Notes under the pieces: model-generated
What the model was told of the DNA's origin: nothing
The model's input: only the letters and a program-made list of their open reading frames with translations
Databases searched by the model: none
Position numbers and translations under genes: made by a program
Assembly: GCF_016586165.1 (NCBI RefSeq)
Contig: NZ_BCPR01000001.1
Coordinates: 62,001 to 126,000 of the forward strand
Reading direction: 5' to 3'
Length of the DNA stretch: 64,000 nt
DNA from: Dyella sp. EPa41
GTDB taxonomy: Bacteria > Pseudomonadota > Gammaproteobacteria > Xanthomonadales > Rhodanobacteraceae
Part shown: positions 27,718-38,160 of the stretch, one piece after another
How the letters are laid out: each line of letters opens with the position of its first letter
Numbering within the stretch: the stretch's first letter is position 1

Positions 27718-27893
27718 AAAAACCGAGGCACGTCGTGTGCCATCGCGGGAAGGCTCGATACGAAAGCCCTCGGATGCGGGTGATGGCTCCGGCGCTTGTC
27801 AAAACGTGCGGCCATGTGCCGCGGCGTATCGGCAAATGGACGGCCAAACCGATGGTGAACGACGACGGTTCCATCGCATCACACACCGATTTT

Positions 27894-27907
27894 TAGGCCT
27901 AGTCCTA
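27894..27907. promoter_or_regulatory. candidate RcsB-like operator, fimbrial side
   Basis: TAGGCCTAGTCCTA, preceded by a T run, lies 158 bases upstream of the major fimbrial subunit gene. An A/T-rich element (AAAAATATG from 27931) at the expected -10 distance follows. Form and position suit an activator of the RcsB family overlapping the -35 region. Confidence 0.45.
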
Positions 27908-28064
27908 CAGGCAAAAGCGGAGTCGGCGTGAAAAATATGTTTGCCGCCTGACGAGCTATTCGACTCGGCGGCCATGCCCCTTCCACGGTTCTCAGTCAGC
28001 GGTCCGGGGCATCCACGTGACAGCAAGCTTCAACTCCGCAGATTCACCCTCTAGGACACTCTCC

Positions 28065-28643
28065 ATGAACAAGACTCTCCTCTCCATGGCTCTGGCTGCC
28101 GTATGCGCGGTGGTCGCGTGGGCTCCCCAGGCGGCCTCGGCGGCCGACGGCACCCTGACCTTCAAGGGCAACATCACCACGGTCACCTGCGACGTCACCG
28201 GCGGCGCCGGCACCGGCGGTGGCACGGGCGACATCATCATCACCTTGCCGACGGTAGGCGTGAGCACGCTCGCCGCCGCCAACCAGACCGCCGGCGCAAC
28301 GCCGTTCTCGCTGACCATCGGCGGCACCGGCGCCACCGGTTGCACCAACGGCAAGATCGCGTCGCTCAACTTCGAGCCCGCATCCAGCCCGCTGGTCAAC
28401 GCCACGACCGGCAACCTGAAGAACACAACGGGTACCGGCTACGCGCAGAACGTGGAAGTGGCGCTGGTCAATGCCGCCACCAGCCAGCCGGTCAACCTGT
28501 ACACCAGCGCCAACTCGCCGCAGGCGACCATCGCGGGCAACACGGCCACGCTGAACTTCATCGCGCAATACATCGCCGTCGGCACGGCCGCCACGGAAGG
28601 CCTCGTGGATACGAACGTCGAGTATTCGGTGACCTACAACTGA
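28065..28643 (+). CDS. major fimbrial subunit (chaperone-usher pilin)
   Basis: A 192-residue exported pilin. The signal peptide (MNKTLLSMALAAVCAVVAWA, cleavage after ASA) is followed by the donor-strand region DGTLTFKGNITTVTCDVTGG, a glycine-rich loop and a pair of cysteines (TTVTCDV and TGCTNGK) that would form the usual N-terminal disulphide. The end VDTNVEYSVTYN is the typical pilin beta-zipper strand. It assembles into the fimbrial rod through the downstream chaperone and usher. It is the first gene of a four-gene operon. Confidence 0.9.
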   Translation: MNKTLLSMALAAVCAVVAWAPQAASAADGTLTFKGNITTVTCDVTGGAGTGGGTGDIIITLPTVGVSTLAAANQTAGATPFSLTIGGTGATGCTNGKIASLNFEPASSPLVNATTGNLKNTTGTGYAQNVEVALVNAATSQPVNLYTSANSPQATIAGNTATLNFIAQYIAVGTAATEGLVDTNVEYSVTYN

Positions 28644-28709
28644 CCCGGGAAGGGCGAGGCCAACCGCACCGGCCTCGCTCCCTCTCCGTTGCATGGCGAG
28701 ACAGACCTC

Positions 28710-29450
28710 ATGAACACCTTTGCCCGAACAGCCTGCGTGCTTGCCCTGGCGCTCTGCGGATGGGCGGGCGCGGCACAGGCCGCCATCCAGATCGTCGGTA
28801 CCCGCGTGATCTATCCCGCCGGGCAGCGCGAGGTCACGGTAAGCCTCTTGAACAACAACGAGTCGCCACGGCTGTTGCAGGCCTGGGTCGACGACGGCGA
28901 CAGCACGGCCACCGCCGACACGGCCAAGGCGCCGTTCACGGTGACGCCGCCGATGTCGCGCATCGATCCGGGCAAGGGACAGTCCTTGCGCGTGATCTAT
29001 ACCGGCAAGGACCTGCCGCAGGATCGCGAGTCGGTGTACTGGCTCAACGTGCTGGAAATACCGCCGCGGCCGAAGGCGCAGGAGGGCGAGAGCCAGAATT
29101 TCATGCAGTTCGCCATACGCACGCGCATCAAGTTGTTCTACCGGCCCAAGGGACTGGAAGGCAACGCCGCCGATGCCTACGAAAAGCTCAGCTGGCGGCT
29201 GGTGCGGCAGGGCAGTGCCTACGCGCTGGAGTGCACCAATCCATCGGCCTTCAATGTTTCCTTCGGTTCGTTGCGCTTCAAGGCTTCCGATGTTGCGCGC
29301 ACATCCGTGGCCGGCGGCGGCATGTGCCCGGCCAGGGGAACGCAGCTCTTGCCGGTGGAAGGTGAGCCAGCCGGAGGGAATCGGCTCGTGCTCGATGTCA
29401 TCAACGACTACGGCGGCGTCGACGAGCGCGAGGCGAGCTATGCCCGTTGA
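28710..29450 (+). CDS. periplasmic fimbrial chaperone (PapD family)
   Basis: A 246-residue exported chaperone. Its signal peptide ends near AAQA. Domain 1 opens with IQIVGTRVIYPAGQREVTVS and contains the conserved QAWVDDGD and the RVIY/G1 strand with hydrophobic alternation, then VYWLNVLEIPP, the classic chaperone motif. Domain 2 carries a possible disulphide (LECTNPS and GGMCPARG). It caps pilin subunits in the periplasm by donor-strand complementation and delivers them to the usher. It starts 66 bases after the pilin gene. Confidence 0.93.
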   Translation: MNTFARTACVLALALCGWAGAAQAAIQIVGTRVIYPAGQREVTVSLLNNNESPRLLQAWVDDGDSTATADTAKAPFTVTPPMSRIDPGKGQSLRVIYTGKDLPQDRESVYWLNVLEIPPRPKAQEGESQNFMQFAIRTRIKLFYRPKGLEGNAADAYEKLSWRLVRQGSAYALECTNPSAFNVSFGSLRFKASDVARTSVAGGGMCPARGTQLLPVEGEPAGGNRLVLDVINDYGGVDEREASYAR

Positions 29451-29640
29451 TCCGATACCGCCCAAGGCGGAACCGAAGGATCCGGGCTGACGCCACCTGC
29501 CGGATCACTGCCGTTCCCAACGCTTCATTCCAACCACGACCTGGTGGCTTCGAGGCTGCCAGCCAGGCAGAGCCTGCCTGGGCCCCGCACCCGGAACCCG
29601 CTGCCGCACTTTCGATCGCGGCCGCACCACGAGGATCACG

Positions 29641-32238
29641 ATGTCCACGCACAAGCCAGGCATTCGTTGTCATGAGCCCCACGGCATGCGCCGCAAGCGC
29701 ATCGTCGGGCTGATCCTCGTCGCGCTCAGCCCGTTGCCGGAATGGGCCTTTGCCAGCACAGGCCCGGACGCCTCCACCGCGACGTCGAGTGCCGATGCCG
29801 ATGCGGTCGATTTCAACACCAGCTTTGGCGGTCTTGGCCAGGCCAAGGTGGACATCTCGCGTTTCGAGCGCGCCAACACGGTATTGCCCGGCACCTATCG
29901 CGTCGATCTTTTCGTCAACGACATCCGCCTGTCGCGCGACGACGTGAGCTTCCGCGACGTGGCCTCGCGCCGTACCGCCACCGCCTGCTTCAGCCGCGCG
30001 CAGCTGGAAAAGATGGGCATCGCCATGGACAGGATCGACCCGCACGCGTCCGCTGGCGGCGAGTGCATCGATGTGGCCGAGGTGGTGCCGGGTGCGCAGG
30101 TCCAATTCGACGCCGGCGCGCAGCGATTGGATGTTTCCATTCCGCAGGCAAGCCTCAACCGGCAGGCGCGCGGCTATGTCAGCCCGGCATTGTGGGATCG
30201 CGGCGCCACCGCCGCCACGCTGGGCTACAGCCTGAGCGCCTACCAGTCGGATCCCGCGCACGGCGCCAGCGAGCGTGGCGCCTTCCTTGGCCTCAACACC
30301 GGCCTGAACCTTGGCGGCTGGCGCCTGCGCGACCAGACCACGGCCACCTGGTCCAGCCATGGCGACAACCATTGGCAACACATCGGCACCTACGCCCAGC
30401 ACGACGTGCAGCGGCTGCGCTCACAGCTGACCCTGGGCGACAGTTTCACCAGCGGTGAGCTGTTTGCGTCGACGGGTTTCCGCGGCGCGAGCCTGTCCAC
30501 CGACGATCGCATGCTGCCGGACTCGATGACCGGCTACGCGCCTACCGTGCGCGGTGTCGCCGAAACCCGCGCCCGCGTCGAGATCCGCCAGAACGATTAC
30601 CTGATCTACGAAACGACGGTGGCGCCGGGCGCCTTCGAGATCAACGACCTCTACGCCACCGGCTATGGCGGCGACCTGCAGGTGAACGTGATCGAGGCTG
30701 ACGGGCGCGTGCGCAGCTTCAGCGTGCCCTATGCCGCGGTGCCGCGCCTGTTGCGGCCGGGCATGTCGCGCTATGCGGTGACGGCCGGCCAGGTGCGCAA
30801 CACCGCCTCGTTCGGCGGCAGCCTGCCGACGTTTGCCGAGGCCACCTACCAGCGCGGCCTGAACAACTGGCTGACCGGCTATGCCGGCGCGCAGGCGACC
30901 AATAGCGATCTCTATCGCAGCGCGTTGCTCGGCGCGGCGGTCAACACTCCGGTCGGCGCCTTCTCGCTGGACGTGACCGGCTCGTGGGCCAAGCCGCGTT
31001 TCCAGAACGACCGGTTCAGCGGTTACAGCGTGCGCGCCACCTACAGCAAGACCATCCCGTCCACCGACACGAACTTCGCGCTGGCGGCGTATCGGTATTC
31101 CAGCCGCGACTACCTGGACCTGGCGGACGCCGCGTCGCTGCATGTCCGCGAGAACGATGTCGCCACCGGCACGGCGCCGCCCGGCTATCGCGCGCGCGAC
31201 CGCTTCCAGCTCACCCTCAACCAGCGCCTGGGGCAGGCCGGCGGTGCGCTGTATGCCAGCGGCTCGTACTACAGCTACTGGAACGGCCAGCCCAAGGTGA
31301 CCACCTACCAGCTCGGCTACAACAACCGTTTCCGCAGCGTCAATTACAGCCTCACCGCGAGCCGCACCTACAACGGCTACGGCAGGACGGACGTGCAGTA
31401 CTTCCTCAGCTTCAGCATGCCGCTGGGTTTCGTGGGCGGCAGCCGTCCGCCGATGTTCAGCGCCACCGCCGCGGATGGCGGCGCGCAGGGCACCTCGCTG
31501 CGCGCCGGCCTCAGCGGCATGGCCGGCGAGCGCAACCAGGTCAACTACAACCTCAATGCCAGCGACAGCCAGCATGGCTCCGGCAGCGTCGACGGCAGCA
31601 TCAACTGGCTGACGCCCTATGCCGTGCTGGGCGGCTCCTACACCTGGTCCAGCCAGCAGCGGCAGGCGACGGTGAATGCTTCTGGCGGCATCGTTGTGCA
31701 TGCGGGCGGCATCACCTTCGCGCAGCGCATGAGCGAAACCATCGGCGTGCTGGAAGCCAAGGGCGCCAGCGGCGCGCTGCTGGCCAACGGCTCCCAGGGG
31801 CGGGTGGATGGCCGCGGCTATGCGGTGGTTTCCGACCTCATGCCCTACCGCATGAACAGCGTGTCGCTGGACCCCAAGGGAACCTCGATGGATGTCGAAC
31901 TCCAATCCTCGCGCCTGCAGGTGGCGCCGCGCGCGGGTGCGGTGGTGCCCCTGAAATTCGAAACCGTGACCGGCCGCGCCGTGCTGATCCAGGCGCGGCT
32001 GGCCAACGGCGAGGCGTTGCCATTCGGTGCGCAGGTGCTCGACGCGCAGGGCCTGGAGATCGGCGCCGTGGGCCAGGGCGGCCATGTGTTCGCCCGCGGC
32101 GGCGAAGAGGGCGGCACGCTGACCGTGCGCTGGGGCGAAGACGGCAGCCAGCAGTGCCGGTTGAGCTATCAGCTGCCGGCTCGCGCATCGAACGATCGCT
32201 ACAGCAGCTTCAGCACAACGGAGGCGCAATGCCGATGA
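29641..32238 (+). CDS. outer-membrane fimbrial usher
   Basis: An 865-residue FimD/PapC-type usher. The N-terminal domain (VDFNTSFGGLGQAKVDISRF, about 55 onward) is followed by a 24-strand barrel with the plug domain, the signature block GVAETRARVEIRQNDYLIYE, and C-terminal domains ending with cysteines (QQCRLSYQ and TEAQCR). It catalyses pilus assembly and secretion. GAGG before the ATG at 29641 supports this start, though an internal ATG at 29686 gives a cleaner signal peptide. The 190-base gap before it holds no gene. Confidence 0.94.
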   Translation: MSTHKPGIRCHEPHGMRRKRIVGLILVALSPLPEWAFASTGPDASTATSSADADAVDFNTSFGGLGQAKVDISRFERANTVLPGTYRVDLFVNDIRLSRDDVSFRDVASRRTATACFSRAQLEKMGIAMDRIDPHASAGGECIDVAEVVPGAQVQFDAGAQRLDVSIPQASLNRQARGYVSPALWDRGATAATLGYSLSAYQSDPAHGASERGAFLGLNTGLNLGGWRLRDQTTATWSSHGDNHWQHIGTYAQHDVQRLRSQLTLGDSFTSGELFASTGFRGASLSTDDRMLPDSMTGYAPTVRGVAETRARVEIRQNDYLIYETTVAPGAFEINDLYATGYGGDLQVNVIEADGRVRSFSVPYAAVPRLLRPGMSRYAVTAGQVRNTASFGGSLPTFAEATYQRGLNNWLTGYAGAQATNSDLYRSALLGAAVNTPVGAFSLDVTGSWAKPRFQNDRFSGYSVRATYSKTIPSTDTNFALAAYRYSSRDYLDLADAASLHVRENDVATGTAPPGYRARDRFQLTLNQRLGQAGGALYASGSYYSYWNGQPKVTTYQLGYNNRFRSVNYSLTASRTYNGYGRTDVQYFLSFSMPLGFVGGSRPPMFSATAADGGAQGTSLRAGLSGMAGERNQVNYNLNASDSQHGSGSVDGSINWLTPYAVLGGSYTWSSQQRQATVNASGGIVVHAGGITFAQRMSETIGVLEAKGASGALLANGSQGRVDGRGYAVVSDLMPYRMNSVSLDPKGTSMDVELQSSRLQVAPRAGAVVPLKFETVTGRAVLIQARLANGEALPFGAQVLDAQGLEIGAVGQGGHVFARGGEEGGTLTVRWGEDGSQQCRLSYQLPARASNDRYSSFSTTEAQCR

Positions 32239-33377
32239 ACACCCAGACCATCTCCCGCCAAGCGTGGCGGACGCCGCGTCGCTGGCTGCCCGGCTTGATC
32301 GCGCTGCTGCTGTGGCCGGCGCTGGCGCATGCCAACTGCAGCTCCACCCCCCTCCACATCTCCGCCGCCAGCATGCCTACGTTGACAGGCCCGGCCGACC
32401 AGAACCCGGTCGGCAAGCAGATTGGCAGTTGGGGCGGCACCGTGTCCGAGCGAAACGTCTTTCAGATGGATTGGTTCGGGGGCATCGGCAACGGGTGCAC
32501 CAACAACGACCACGGGGCGGACTTTGGCTATGCCGACTCCGTAGGCGCATCGGCGAACATGAAATATGAAGAGCCGACCACCCACAAGTTCTTCGACGTC
32601 TACCAGACCGGCGTCGACGGCATCGGTTATGTCGTTGGCATCCGCGACTTCAACGCGACCAACCTCGCGAACGAGATTCCACTCAATGTCGGAACCAACC
32701 AGACCTTTCCTTTTCCGGGATCGCTGAATACCGCCAACACCATCGGCTACCAGGTCCGGCTAATGTTTGTGGCCACCGGACGATTGAAAAGCGGTACCTA
32801 CACCATTCCATCGATCAATGTCGCCAGGCTCTGGGTCAAGAACAACAACGCAAATGCGACCGTGCCTGCCCCTACCTATGTGACATTGAACGCAACCACC
32901 ATCACCGTCAAAGCGCTGGGTTGCACCATCTATGCGCCCAGGGACCAGGTGATCAACATGCCGGCGGTGGCCATCGGCACCACCGACCTGACCCAGGCCG
33001 AGGCGTATTTCGAAGTTGGCGTGACGTGCGACGCGGGCGTGGCGCTGTACGCCACCCTCACCGACATGAGCAACCCCGGCAACACCAGCACCATCCTCCG
33101 CCCCAACGCCCACTCGCAGGCCCAGGGCGTGGGCATCCAGCTGTACAAGAAATTCGAGAGCGTGCCCGTCGGCTTCGGACCGGATTCCTCCGCCGCCGGC
33201 AACACCAACCAGTGGTTCGTCGCCGGCAGTGCCACCGCGAGCGCCAACGCCTACACGATCCCCTTCAACGCCAAGTACGTTGTCCTGCCCGAGCACGTGG
33301 TGGGCGCCACCGGCATCAAGGGCGTGAAGGGCGGTTATTTCGAAGCGGCGGCGTCCATTACGTTCTCCTACCAGTGA
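32229..33377 (+). CDS. fimbrial tip adhesin or minor subunit
   Basis: A 382-residue exported protein with two domains. After the signal peptide (LIALLLWPALAHA) comes a novel-looking N-terminal domain with CSSTPLHISAASMPTL and a cysteine pair (NGCTNND). The C-terminal half is pilin-like (VKALGCTIYAPRDQVINMPA, VTCDAGVALYATLTDMS, closing SITFSYQ). This is the layout of two-domain adhesins: a receptor-binding domain joined to a pilin domain. Its start overlaps the usher stop by 10 bases behind a GGAGG site. The receptor cannot be predicted. Confidence 0.85.
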   Translation: MPMNTQTISRQAWRTPRRWLPGLIALLLWPALAHANCSSTPLHISAASMPTLTGPADQNPVGKQIGSWGGTVSERNVFQMDWFGGIGNGCTNNDHGADFGYADSVGASANMKYEEPTTHKFFDVYQTGVDGIGYVVGIRDFNATNLANEIPLNVGTNQTFPFPGSLNTANTIGYQVRLMFVATGRLKSGTYTIPSINVARLWVKNNNANATVPAPTYVTLNATTITVKALGCTIYAPRDQVINMPAVAIGTTDLTQAEAYFEVGVTCDAGVALYATLTDMSNPGNTSTILRPNAHSQAQGVGIQLYKKFESVPVGFGPDSSAAGNTNQWFVAGSATASANAYTIPFNAKYVVLPEHVVGATGIKGVKGGYFEAAASITFSYQ

Positions 33378-33464
33378 GGCGCATGCCCACGGTGGCGAAG
33401 TGAGCGTGGGGCCGCTGACAGCTCGACGGCGGGCCGCGCGCCGGCCTGACAGCGTCATGGCGTG

Positions 33465-33485
33465 ACGGGGCGAGGCCGGCCCCGT
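33465..33485 (+). terminator. hairpin after the fimbrial operon
   Basis: ACGGGGC and GCCCCGT form a 7-base-pair stem with a seven-base loop, 88 bases after the tip protein stop. No T run follows. The surrounding gap (33378-33682) contains this hairpin, the xylB promoter and an operator, and no gene. Confidence 0.35.
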
Positions 33486-33648
33486 TGAAGACATGCCGCA
33501 AACGCCCGCGTTGGTCGGCGCACCTGATCGTCCGGCATGGCCCCTGACGGCTTCGTTTGATTTTTGCACTGCGACATGGCTTTTTGCCGGCTCGCTAGTA
33601 GAGTCGGCAGCCACCACCCCCGCCCGGGGGTTTTCTTGGGCTGAATGA

Positions 33649-33662
33649 TGGTAGCGCTAACA
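33649..33662. promoter_or_regulatory. LacI-type operator (xyl-box) before xylB
   Basis: TGGTAGCGCTAACA is a near-perfect palindrome 20 bases upstream of the xylB start. I recall an identical or nearly identical motif as the xyl-box bound by LacI-type XylR in Xanthomonas. Three more copies lie in the window. A repressor bound here would block transcription start or early elongation of xylB. Confidence 0.75.
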
Positions 33663-33682
33663 TGCGCAGTGACGGGAGACGC

Positions 33683-35194
33683 ATGAGCCTTGTGGTGGGT
33701 CTGGATGTCGGCACCCAGAGCGTCAAGCTGGTTGCCTATGATTTCGCGGCCCGGCGCGTGCTCGCCACGCATGGCCATCCGCTGGAGCTGATCGCCGGCG
33801 ACGATGGCAGCCGCGAGCAGAAGGCCGAGTGGTGGATCGATGCGATCCGCGCGTGCTTCGCGAAGCTGGATGCCGCCTCGCGTTCGCAGGTGGTGGCGAT
33901 CGGCGTGTCCGGCCAGCAGCACGGGTTCGTGCCGCTGGATGCCGCAGGCAAGGTGCTGGCGCCGGCCAAGCTGTGGTGCGATACCAGCACGCAACTCGAA
34001 TGCGACGAGATCATGGAGGCGGCCGACGGCGCGACGCACTGCGTCGAACTGGCGGGCAACCCGATCCTGGCCGGCTATACGGCGTCCAAATTGCCGTGGA
34101 CGCGCAAGCACCGTCCCGAGGTCTACGCGCGGCTGGCGACCATCCTGCTGCCGCACGACTACGTGAACTTCTGGCTCACCGGCGAGTGCTGGATGGAATA
34201 CGGCGATGCGTCCGGCACGGGCTGGCTGGATGTGCGCACGCGCCAATGGTCGCCGGAGATGCTGGCCGCCACCGATGCGGAGCGCAAGCTCATCGATGGC
34301 CTGCCGCCCCTGGTCGAGGCCGATGCGAGCTTCCCCATCGCGCCCGCCATCGCTGACGAGCTCGGCCTGCCGCGCTCGGTGCTGGTATCGGCCGGCGGTG
34401 GCGACAACATGATGGCGGCCATCGGCACCGGCAATGTGGAGCCGGGCGTGCTGAGCATGAGCCTGGGCACCTCGGGCACGCTGTTCGCGTACGCCGATCA
34501 TCCGGTCGTGGACGATGCGGCGGGCTGGGCCGCGTTCTGCTCCTCCACCGGTGGCTGGCTGCCGCTGATCTGCACCATGAACTGCACGATCGCCACCGAA
34601 AGCGTGGCCAAGGCCTTCGGCTTCAGCACGCGCGACGGCGATGCCGTGATGGTGGGCACGTCGCCGGGCGCGGGTGGCCTGGTGATGCTGCCGTTCTTGA
34701 ATGGCGAGCGCACGCCCGACCTGCCGCATGCGCGCGGCAGCCTGCAAGGCATGGATCTCGCCAACGTCACGCGCGGCAACATCTATCGCGCCGCGATGGA
34801 GGGCGCCACCTACGCGCTGCGCAACGGTTACGACGCGCTGCTCGGTGCGGGCCTGCGCTTCGACGCGATCCGCCTCACTGGCGGCGGCAGCCACAGCGCC
34901 GCGTGGCGACAGATGATCGCCGACGTGTTCGAGCTGCCGGTGGACGTGCCGCTGCAGGCCGAAGGCGCCGCGTTCGGCGCCGCGCTGCAGGCGCTGTGGG
35001 CGCACGAGCGCGCCAGCGGACGCGACGCGGATCTCGCGGCGATGGCGCGCGAACACGTGCTGATCGCCCCCGGGCTCTCTGTTCGCCCGGATGGCAAGAA
35101 CGTGCCTGCCTACCAGGCCTCGTATCGCCAGTTCCTGCGCCACCTCGATGGCGTCAAGACCTTCTACGCGAGTCACCCGGCGGGTACCGCCTGA
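33683..35194 (+). CDS. xylB: xylulokinase
   Basis: A 503-residue FGGY-family kinase. The N-terminal ATPase motif is [16 protein letters not shown]; the substrate-side ISGQQHG equivalent reads [13 protein letters not shown]; the C-terminal signature is [20 protein letters not shown]. It phosphorylates D-xylulose to xylulose 5-phosphate, which enters the pentose phosphate pathway. GGGAG before the ATG at 33683 is preferred over the upstream ATG at 33662, which overlaps the operator. The xylose isomerase gene follows after 47 bases. Confidence 0.95.
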   Translation: MSLVVGLDVGTQSVKLVAYDFAARRVLATHGHPLELIAGDDGSREQKAEWWIDAIRACFAKLDAASRSQVVAIGVSGQQHGFVPLDAAGKVLAPAKLWCDTSTQLECDEIMEAADGATHCVELAGNPILAGYTASKLPWTRKHRPEVYARLATILLPHDYVNFWLTGECWMEYGDASGTGWLDVRTRQWSPEMLAATDAERKLIDGLPPLVEADASFPIAPAIADELGLPRSVLVSAGGGDNMMAAIGTGNVEPGVLSMSLGTSGTLFAYADHPVVDDAAGWAAFCSSTGGWLPLICTMNCTIATESVAKAFGFSTRDGDAVMVGTSPGAGGLVMLPFLNGERTPDLPHARGSLQGMDLANVTRGNIYRAAMEGATYALRNGYDALLGAGLRFDAIRLTGGGSHSAAWRQMIADVFELPVDVPLQAEGAAFGAALQALWAHERASGRDADLAAMAREHVLIAPGLSVRPDGKNVPAYQASYRQFLRHLDGVKTFYASHPAGTA

Positions 35195-35241
35195 CTCCCG
35201 AGCCTGTTGCCTCATCACTCCTCGACCAGGACCACAAGATC

Positions 35242-36579
35242 ATGAGCACCCCTTTCATCGGCAAGCGCGAATTCTTCCCCGGCATCGGCCGCATCCCGTT
35301 CGAGGGGCTCGGTTCGGACAACCCGCTGGCGTTCAAGCACTACGACGCGAACAAGAAGATCGGCGACAAGACCATGGCCGAGCACCTGCGTTTTGCCGTG
35401 TGCTACTGGCACAGCTTCTGCAATGCCGGCCATGATCCGTTCGGCCCGGGCACGCGCAACTACCCGTGGGATGCCGATGGCGCGCCGCTGGCGCGCGCCG
35501 AGGCGAAGCTGGACGCCGCGTTCGAGTTCTTCACCAAGCTCGGCGTGCCGTACTACTGCTTCCACGACATCGACATGTCGCCCGACGCCGACGACGTGGG
35601 CGAGTACGAAAAGAACCTCAAGCACATGGTCGCTCTCGCCAAGGAGCGCCAGAAGTCCACCGGCATCAAGCTGCTGTGGGGCACGGCGAACCTGTTCAGC
35701 CATCCGCGCTACATGAACGGCGCGGCGACCAACCCGGATTTCGCCGTGGTGGCGCGTGCCGCCGCGCAGATCAAGGCCGCGCTGGATGCGACGGTGGAAC
35801 TCGGCGGCGAGAACTACGTGTTCTGGGGTGGCCGCGAAGGCTACGCCTCGCTGCTCAACACCGACATGAAGCGCGAACTGGACCACTTCGCGCGCTTCCT
35901 CACCATGGCGCGCGACTACGGCCGCAGCATCGGCTTCAAGGGCAACTTCCTGATCGAACCCAAGCCGATGGAGCCGATGAAGCACCAGTACGACTTCGAT
36001 TCGGCCACCGTTGCCGGCTTCCTGCAGCAGCACGGCCTGGACAAGGACTTCAAGCTCAACATCGAAGCCAACCACGCCACGCTGTCGGGCCACACCTTCG
36101 AGCATGACCTGCAGGTGGCGTCCGACCACGGCCTGCTCGGCAGCATCGACGCCAACCGCGGCAACGCGCAGAACGGCTGGGATACCGACCAGTTCCCGAG
36201 CGACCTGTACGACACCGTGGGCGCGATGCTGGTGGTGCTGCGCCAGGGCGGCCTGGCCCCGGGCGGCCTCAACTTCGACGCCAAGGTGCGCCGCGAGTCC
36301 ACCGATGCGGACGACTTGTTCATCGCCCACATCGGCGGCATGGACGCGTTCGCGCGCGGCCTGGAAGTGGCGCACGCCCTGATCACGCAGTCCCCGCTGG
36401 AGCAGTGGCGCGCCGAGCGCTACAGCAGCTTCGACAACGGTCCGGGTCGCGACTTCGCGCTCGGCAAGTTCGACCTGGCGCAGCTGCGCGACCTCGCCGC
36501 GAAGAGTGGCGAGCCCGCCAAGCGCAGCGGCAAGCAGGAGCGTTACGAGAACCTGCTGAACCAGTACCTGCTGCGTTGA
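35242..36579 (+). CDS. xylA: xylose isomerase
   Basis: A 445-residue class II xylose isomerase. The catalytic pair H108/D111 ([10 protein letters not shown]) matches E. coli H101/D104. Metal-binding motifs are present: [46 protein letters not shown] and [20 protein letters not shown]. It converts D-xylose to D-xylulose in the cytoplasm. It is transcribed with xylB, and a strong hairpin separates it from the sugar transporter gene downstream. Confidence 0.96.
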   Translation: MSTPFIGKREFFPGIGRIPFEGLGSDNPLAFKHYDANKKIGDKTMAEHLRFAVCYWHSFCNAGHDPFGPGTRNYPWDADGAPLARAEAKLDAAFEFFTKLGVPYYCFHDIDMSPDADDVGEYEKNLKHMVALAKERQKSTGIKLLWGTANLFSHPRYMNGAATNPDFAVVARAAAQIKAALDATVELGGENYVFWGGREGYASLLNTDMKRELDHFARFLTMARDYGRSIGFKGNFLIEPKPMEPMKHQYDFDSATVAGFLQQHGLDKDFKLNIEANHATLSGHTFEHDLQVASDHGLLGSIDANRGNAQNGWDTDQFPSDLYDTVGAMLVVLRQGGLAPGGLNFDAKVRRESTDADDLFIAHIGGMDAFARGLEVAHALITQSPLEQWRAERYSSFDNGPGRDFALGKFDLAQLRDLAAKSGEPAKRSGKQERYENLLNQYLLR

Positions 36580-36615
36580 TGGGCGAAGCACGCTTCGCCA
36601 GCGTCTGATCTGAGT

Positions 36616-36651
36616 GGTCGGCAAGTCGCACGGGGATGTGCCTTGCCGACC
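36616..36651 (+). terminator. hairpin between xylA and the transporter gene
   Basis: GGTCGGCAAG (36616-36625) pairs perfectly with CTTGCCGACC (36642-36651), with a CAC/GTG extension inside the loop. No T run follows. It could reduce read-through or stabilise xylA mRNA, giving the transporter a lower level. Confidence 0.45.
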
Positions 36652-36689
36652 TTGGGGAGCCGGAAACACGACCATGAGACACCGACTGC

Positions 36690-38123
36690 ATGAACAGCGT
36701 AACGCTTGATGGCGCGGTAGCCGCGAAGCACGCGGAAAACACCCGACTCATCGTCCAGATCAGCTGCGTCGCCACACTGGGCGGCTTTCTGTTCGGCTTC
36801 GACAGCGGCGTGATCAATGGCACGGTGGATGGCCTCAAGCAGGCCTTCCAGTCCACCTCGGCGCAGATCGGCTTCGAAGTGGCCTCGATGCTGCTGGGCT
36901 GCGCGCTCGGCGCATTCTTCGCCGGCCGCGTTGCCGACATCTGGGGGCGACGTTCGGTATTGATCATTTCCTCCGTGCTGTTCCTGCTCTCCGCGCTGGG
37001 CGCGGGCGCGGCGCACAGCGCGAGCTTCTTCGTATTCGCGCGCATCATGGGCGGCTTCGCCGTGGGCGCGGCCAGCGTCATTGCGCCGGCCTATATCGCG
37101 GAAGTGGCGCCGGCCCGTTATCGCGGACGCCTCGCCACGGTGCAGCAGATCGCCATCATCAGTGGCCTGTTCAGCGCGTTCCTCAGCAACTTCCTGCTGG
37201 CCAAGGCGGCCGGCGCATCCACCGGCGTGCTGTGGCTCGGCCAGGACGCATGGCGCTGGATGTTCTGGATGCAGGCGTTGCCTTCGTCGCTGTTCCTGGT
37301 CTCGTTGCTGTTCATTCCCGAAAGCCCGCGCTTCCTCGTCGTGCGCAAGCGCGACAGCGAAGCCAGGGCCGTGCTCGCGCGCCTTTATGGCGAGCGGGAG
37401 GCGGCCAGCAAGTTCTCCGAGATCGGCGCGTCGCTGGCGCAGGACCGTCACCGTCCGAAACTGTCGGATCTGCTGGACAAGGCGAGCGGTCGCGTGCGCC
37501 CCATCGTGTGGGTGGGCATTGGCCTGGCCACGTTCCAGCAGCTGGTGGGCATCAACGTGGTGTTCTACTACGGCGCGGTGCTGTGGCAGGCGGTGGGTTT
37601 TTCCGAGAACGACGCGCTGTTGATCAACGTGTTCTCCGGCGCGCTCAGCATCGGTGCGTGCCTCATCGCCGTGCTGCTGATCGACCGCGTGGGCCGCAAG
37701 CCGCTGCTGTGGATCGGGTCGGTGGGCATGACGGTCACCCTGGCGCTGGTCACCTTCGCCTTCGCGCACGCCGGCCTCGATGCCAGCGGCAAGCTCGCGC
37801 TGTCGCCGGCCATGGGAACGCTCGCGCTGGTCGCGGCCAACGTCTACGTGGCGTTCTTCAACATGTCCTGGGGCCCGGTGATGTGGGTGATGCTGGGCGA
37901 GATGTTCCCCAACCAGATCCGCGGCTCGGGGCTGGCCGTGGCGGGCGCCGCGCAATGGACGTCCAATTTCGCCATCACGGTGAGCTTTCCTATCCTGCTG
38001 GCGAGCATCGGCCTTGCCGGCGCGTACGGCATCTACGCCGTGGCCGCGGCGATCTCGGTGGTGTTCGTGCTGCGCTGCGTGAGGGAAACGCGCGGCAAGG
38101 AACTGGAACAGATGGAAGGCTAA
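36690..38123 (+). CDS. MFS sugar porter, probable D-xylose-proton symporter
   Basis: A 477-residue 12-helix sugar porter of the XylE/GalP family. Family motifs are visible: GGFLFGFDSGVINGTVDGLK in helix 1, RVADIWGRRSVL in loop 2-3, VAPARYRGRLATVQQ, FIPESPRFLV, QQLVGINVVFYYG in helix 7, and DRVGRKPLL. It most likely takes up xylose released in the periplasm. The assignment to xylose rests on the xylBA neighbours. It converges with the LacI-type regulator gene 37 bases away. Confidence 0.88.
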   Translation: MNSVTLDGAVAAKHAENTRLIVQISCVATLGGFLFGFDSGVINGTVDGLKQAFQSTSAQIGFEVASMLLGCALGAFFAGRVADIWGRRSVLIISSVLFLLSALGAGAAHSASFFVFARIMGGFAVGAASVIAPAYIAEVAPARYRGRLATVQQIAIISGLFSAFLSNFLLAKAAGASTGVLWLGQDAWRWMFWMQALPSSLFLVSLLFIPESPRFLVVRKRDSEARAVLARLYGEREAASKFSEIGASLAQDRHRPKLSDLLDKASGRVRPIVWVGIGLATFQQLVGINVVFYYGAVLWQAVGFSENDALLINVFSGALSIGACLIAVLLIDRVGRKPLLWIGSVGMTVTLALVTFAFAHAGLDASGKLALSPAMGTLALVAANVYVAFFNMSWGPVMWVMLGEMFPNQIRGSGLAVAGAAQWTSNFAITVSFPILLASIGLAGAYGIYAVAAAISVVFVLRCVRETRGKELEQMEG

Positions 38124-38160
38124 TGCGATGCGTGGCGCCCGCCTTCCCGCTTGCCGGCGA

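Larger units (their letters stand above)
27550..28064. promoter_or_regulatory. divergent control region between kinase genes and fimbrial operon
   Basis: A stretch of 515 bases without a gene. It holds two inverted copies of a 14-base palindrome at 27704-27717 and 27894-27907, embedded in a longer imperfect inverted repeat of about 24 bases (27702-27725 and 27887-27910). Each copy faces its own gene with a plausible -10 about 33 bases on: TAGCAT on the minus strand (27675-27680) and an A/T-rich stretch on the plus strand (27931-27938). The layout fits two divergent promoters driven by the same activator. Confidence 0.55.

Noticed and set aside
27702-27910. Inverted repeats flanking about 170 bases, considered as a fimS-like invertible phase switch
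   Set aside because: No tyrosine or serine recombinase of the Fim type is nearby, the repeats are imperfect, and each has an internal palindrome at promoter distance from its own gene. Two operator copies explain them better. PCR for both orientations would settle it.
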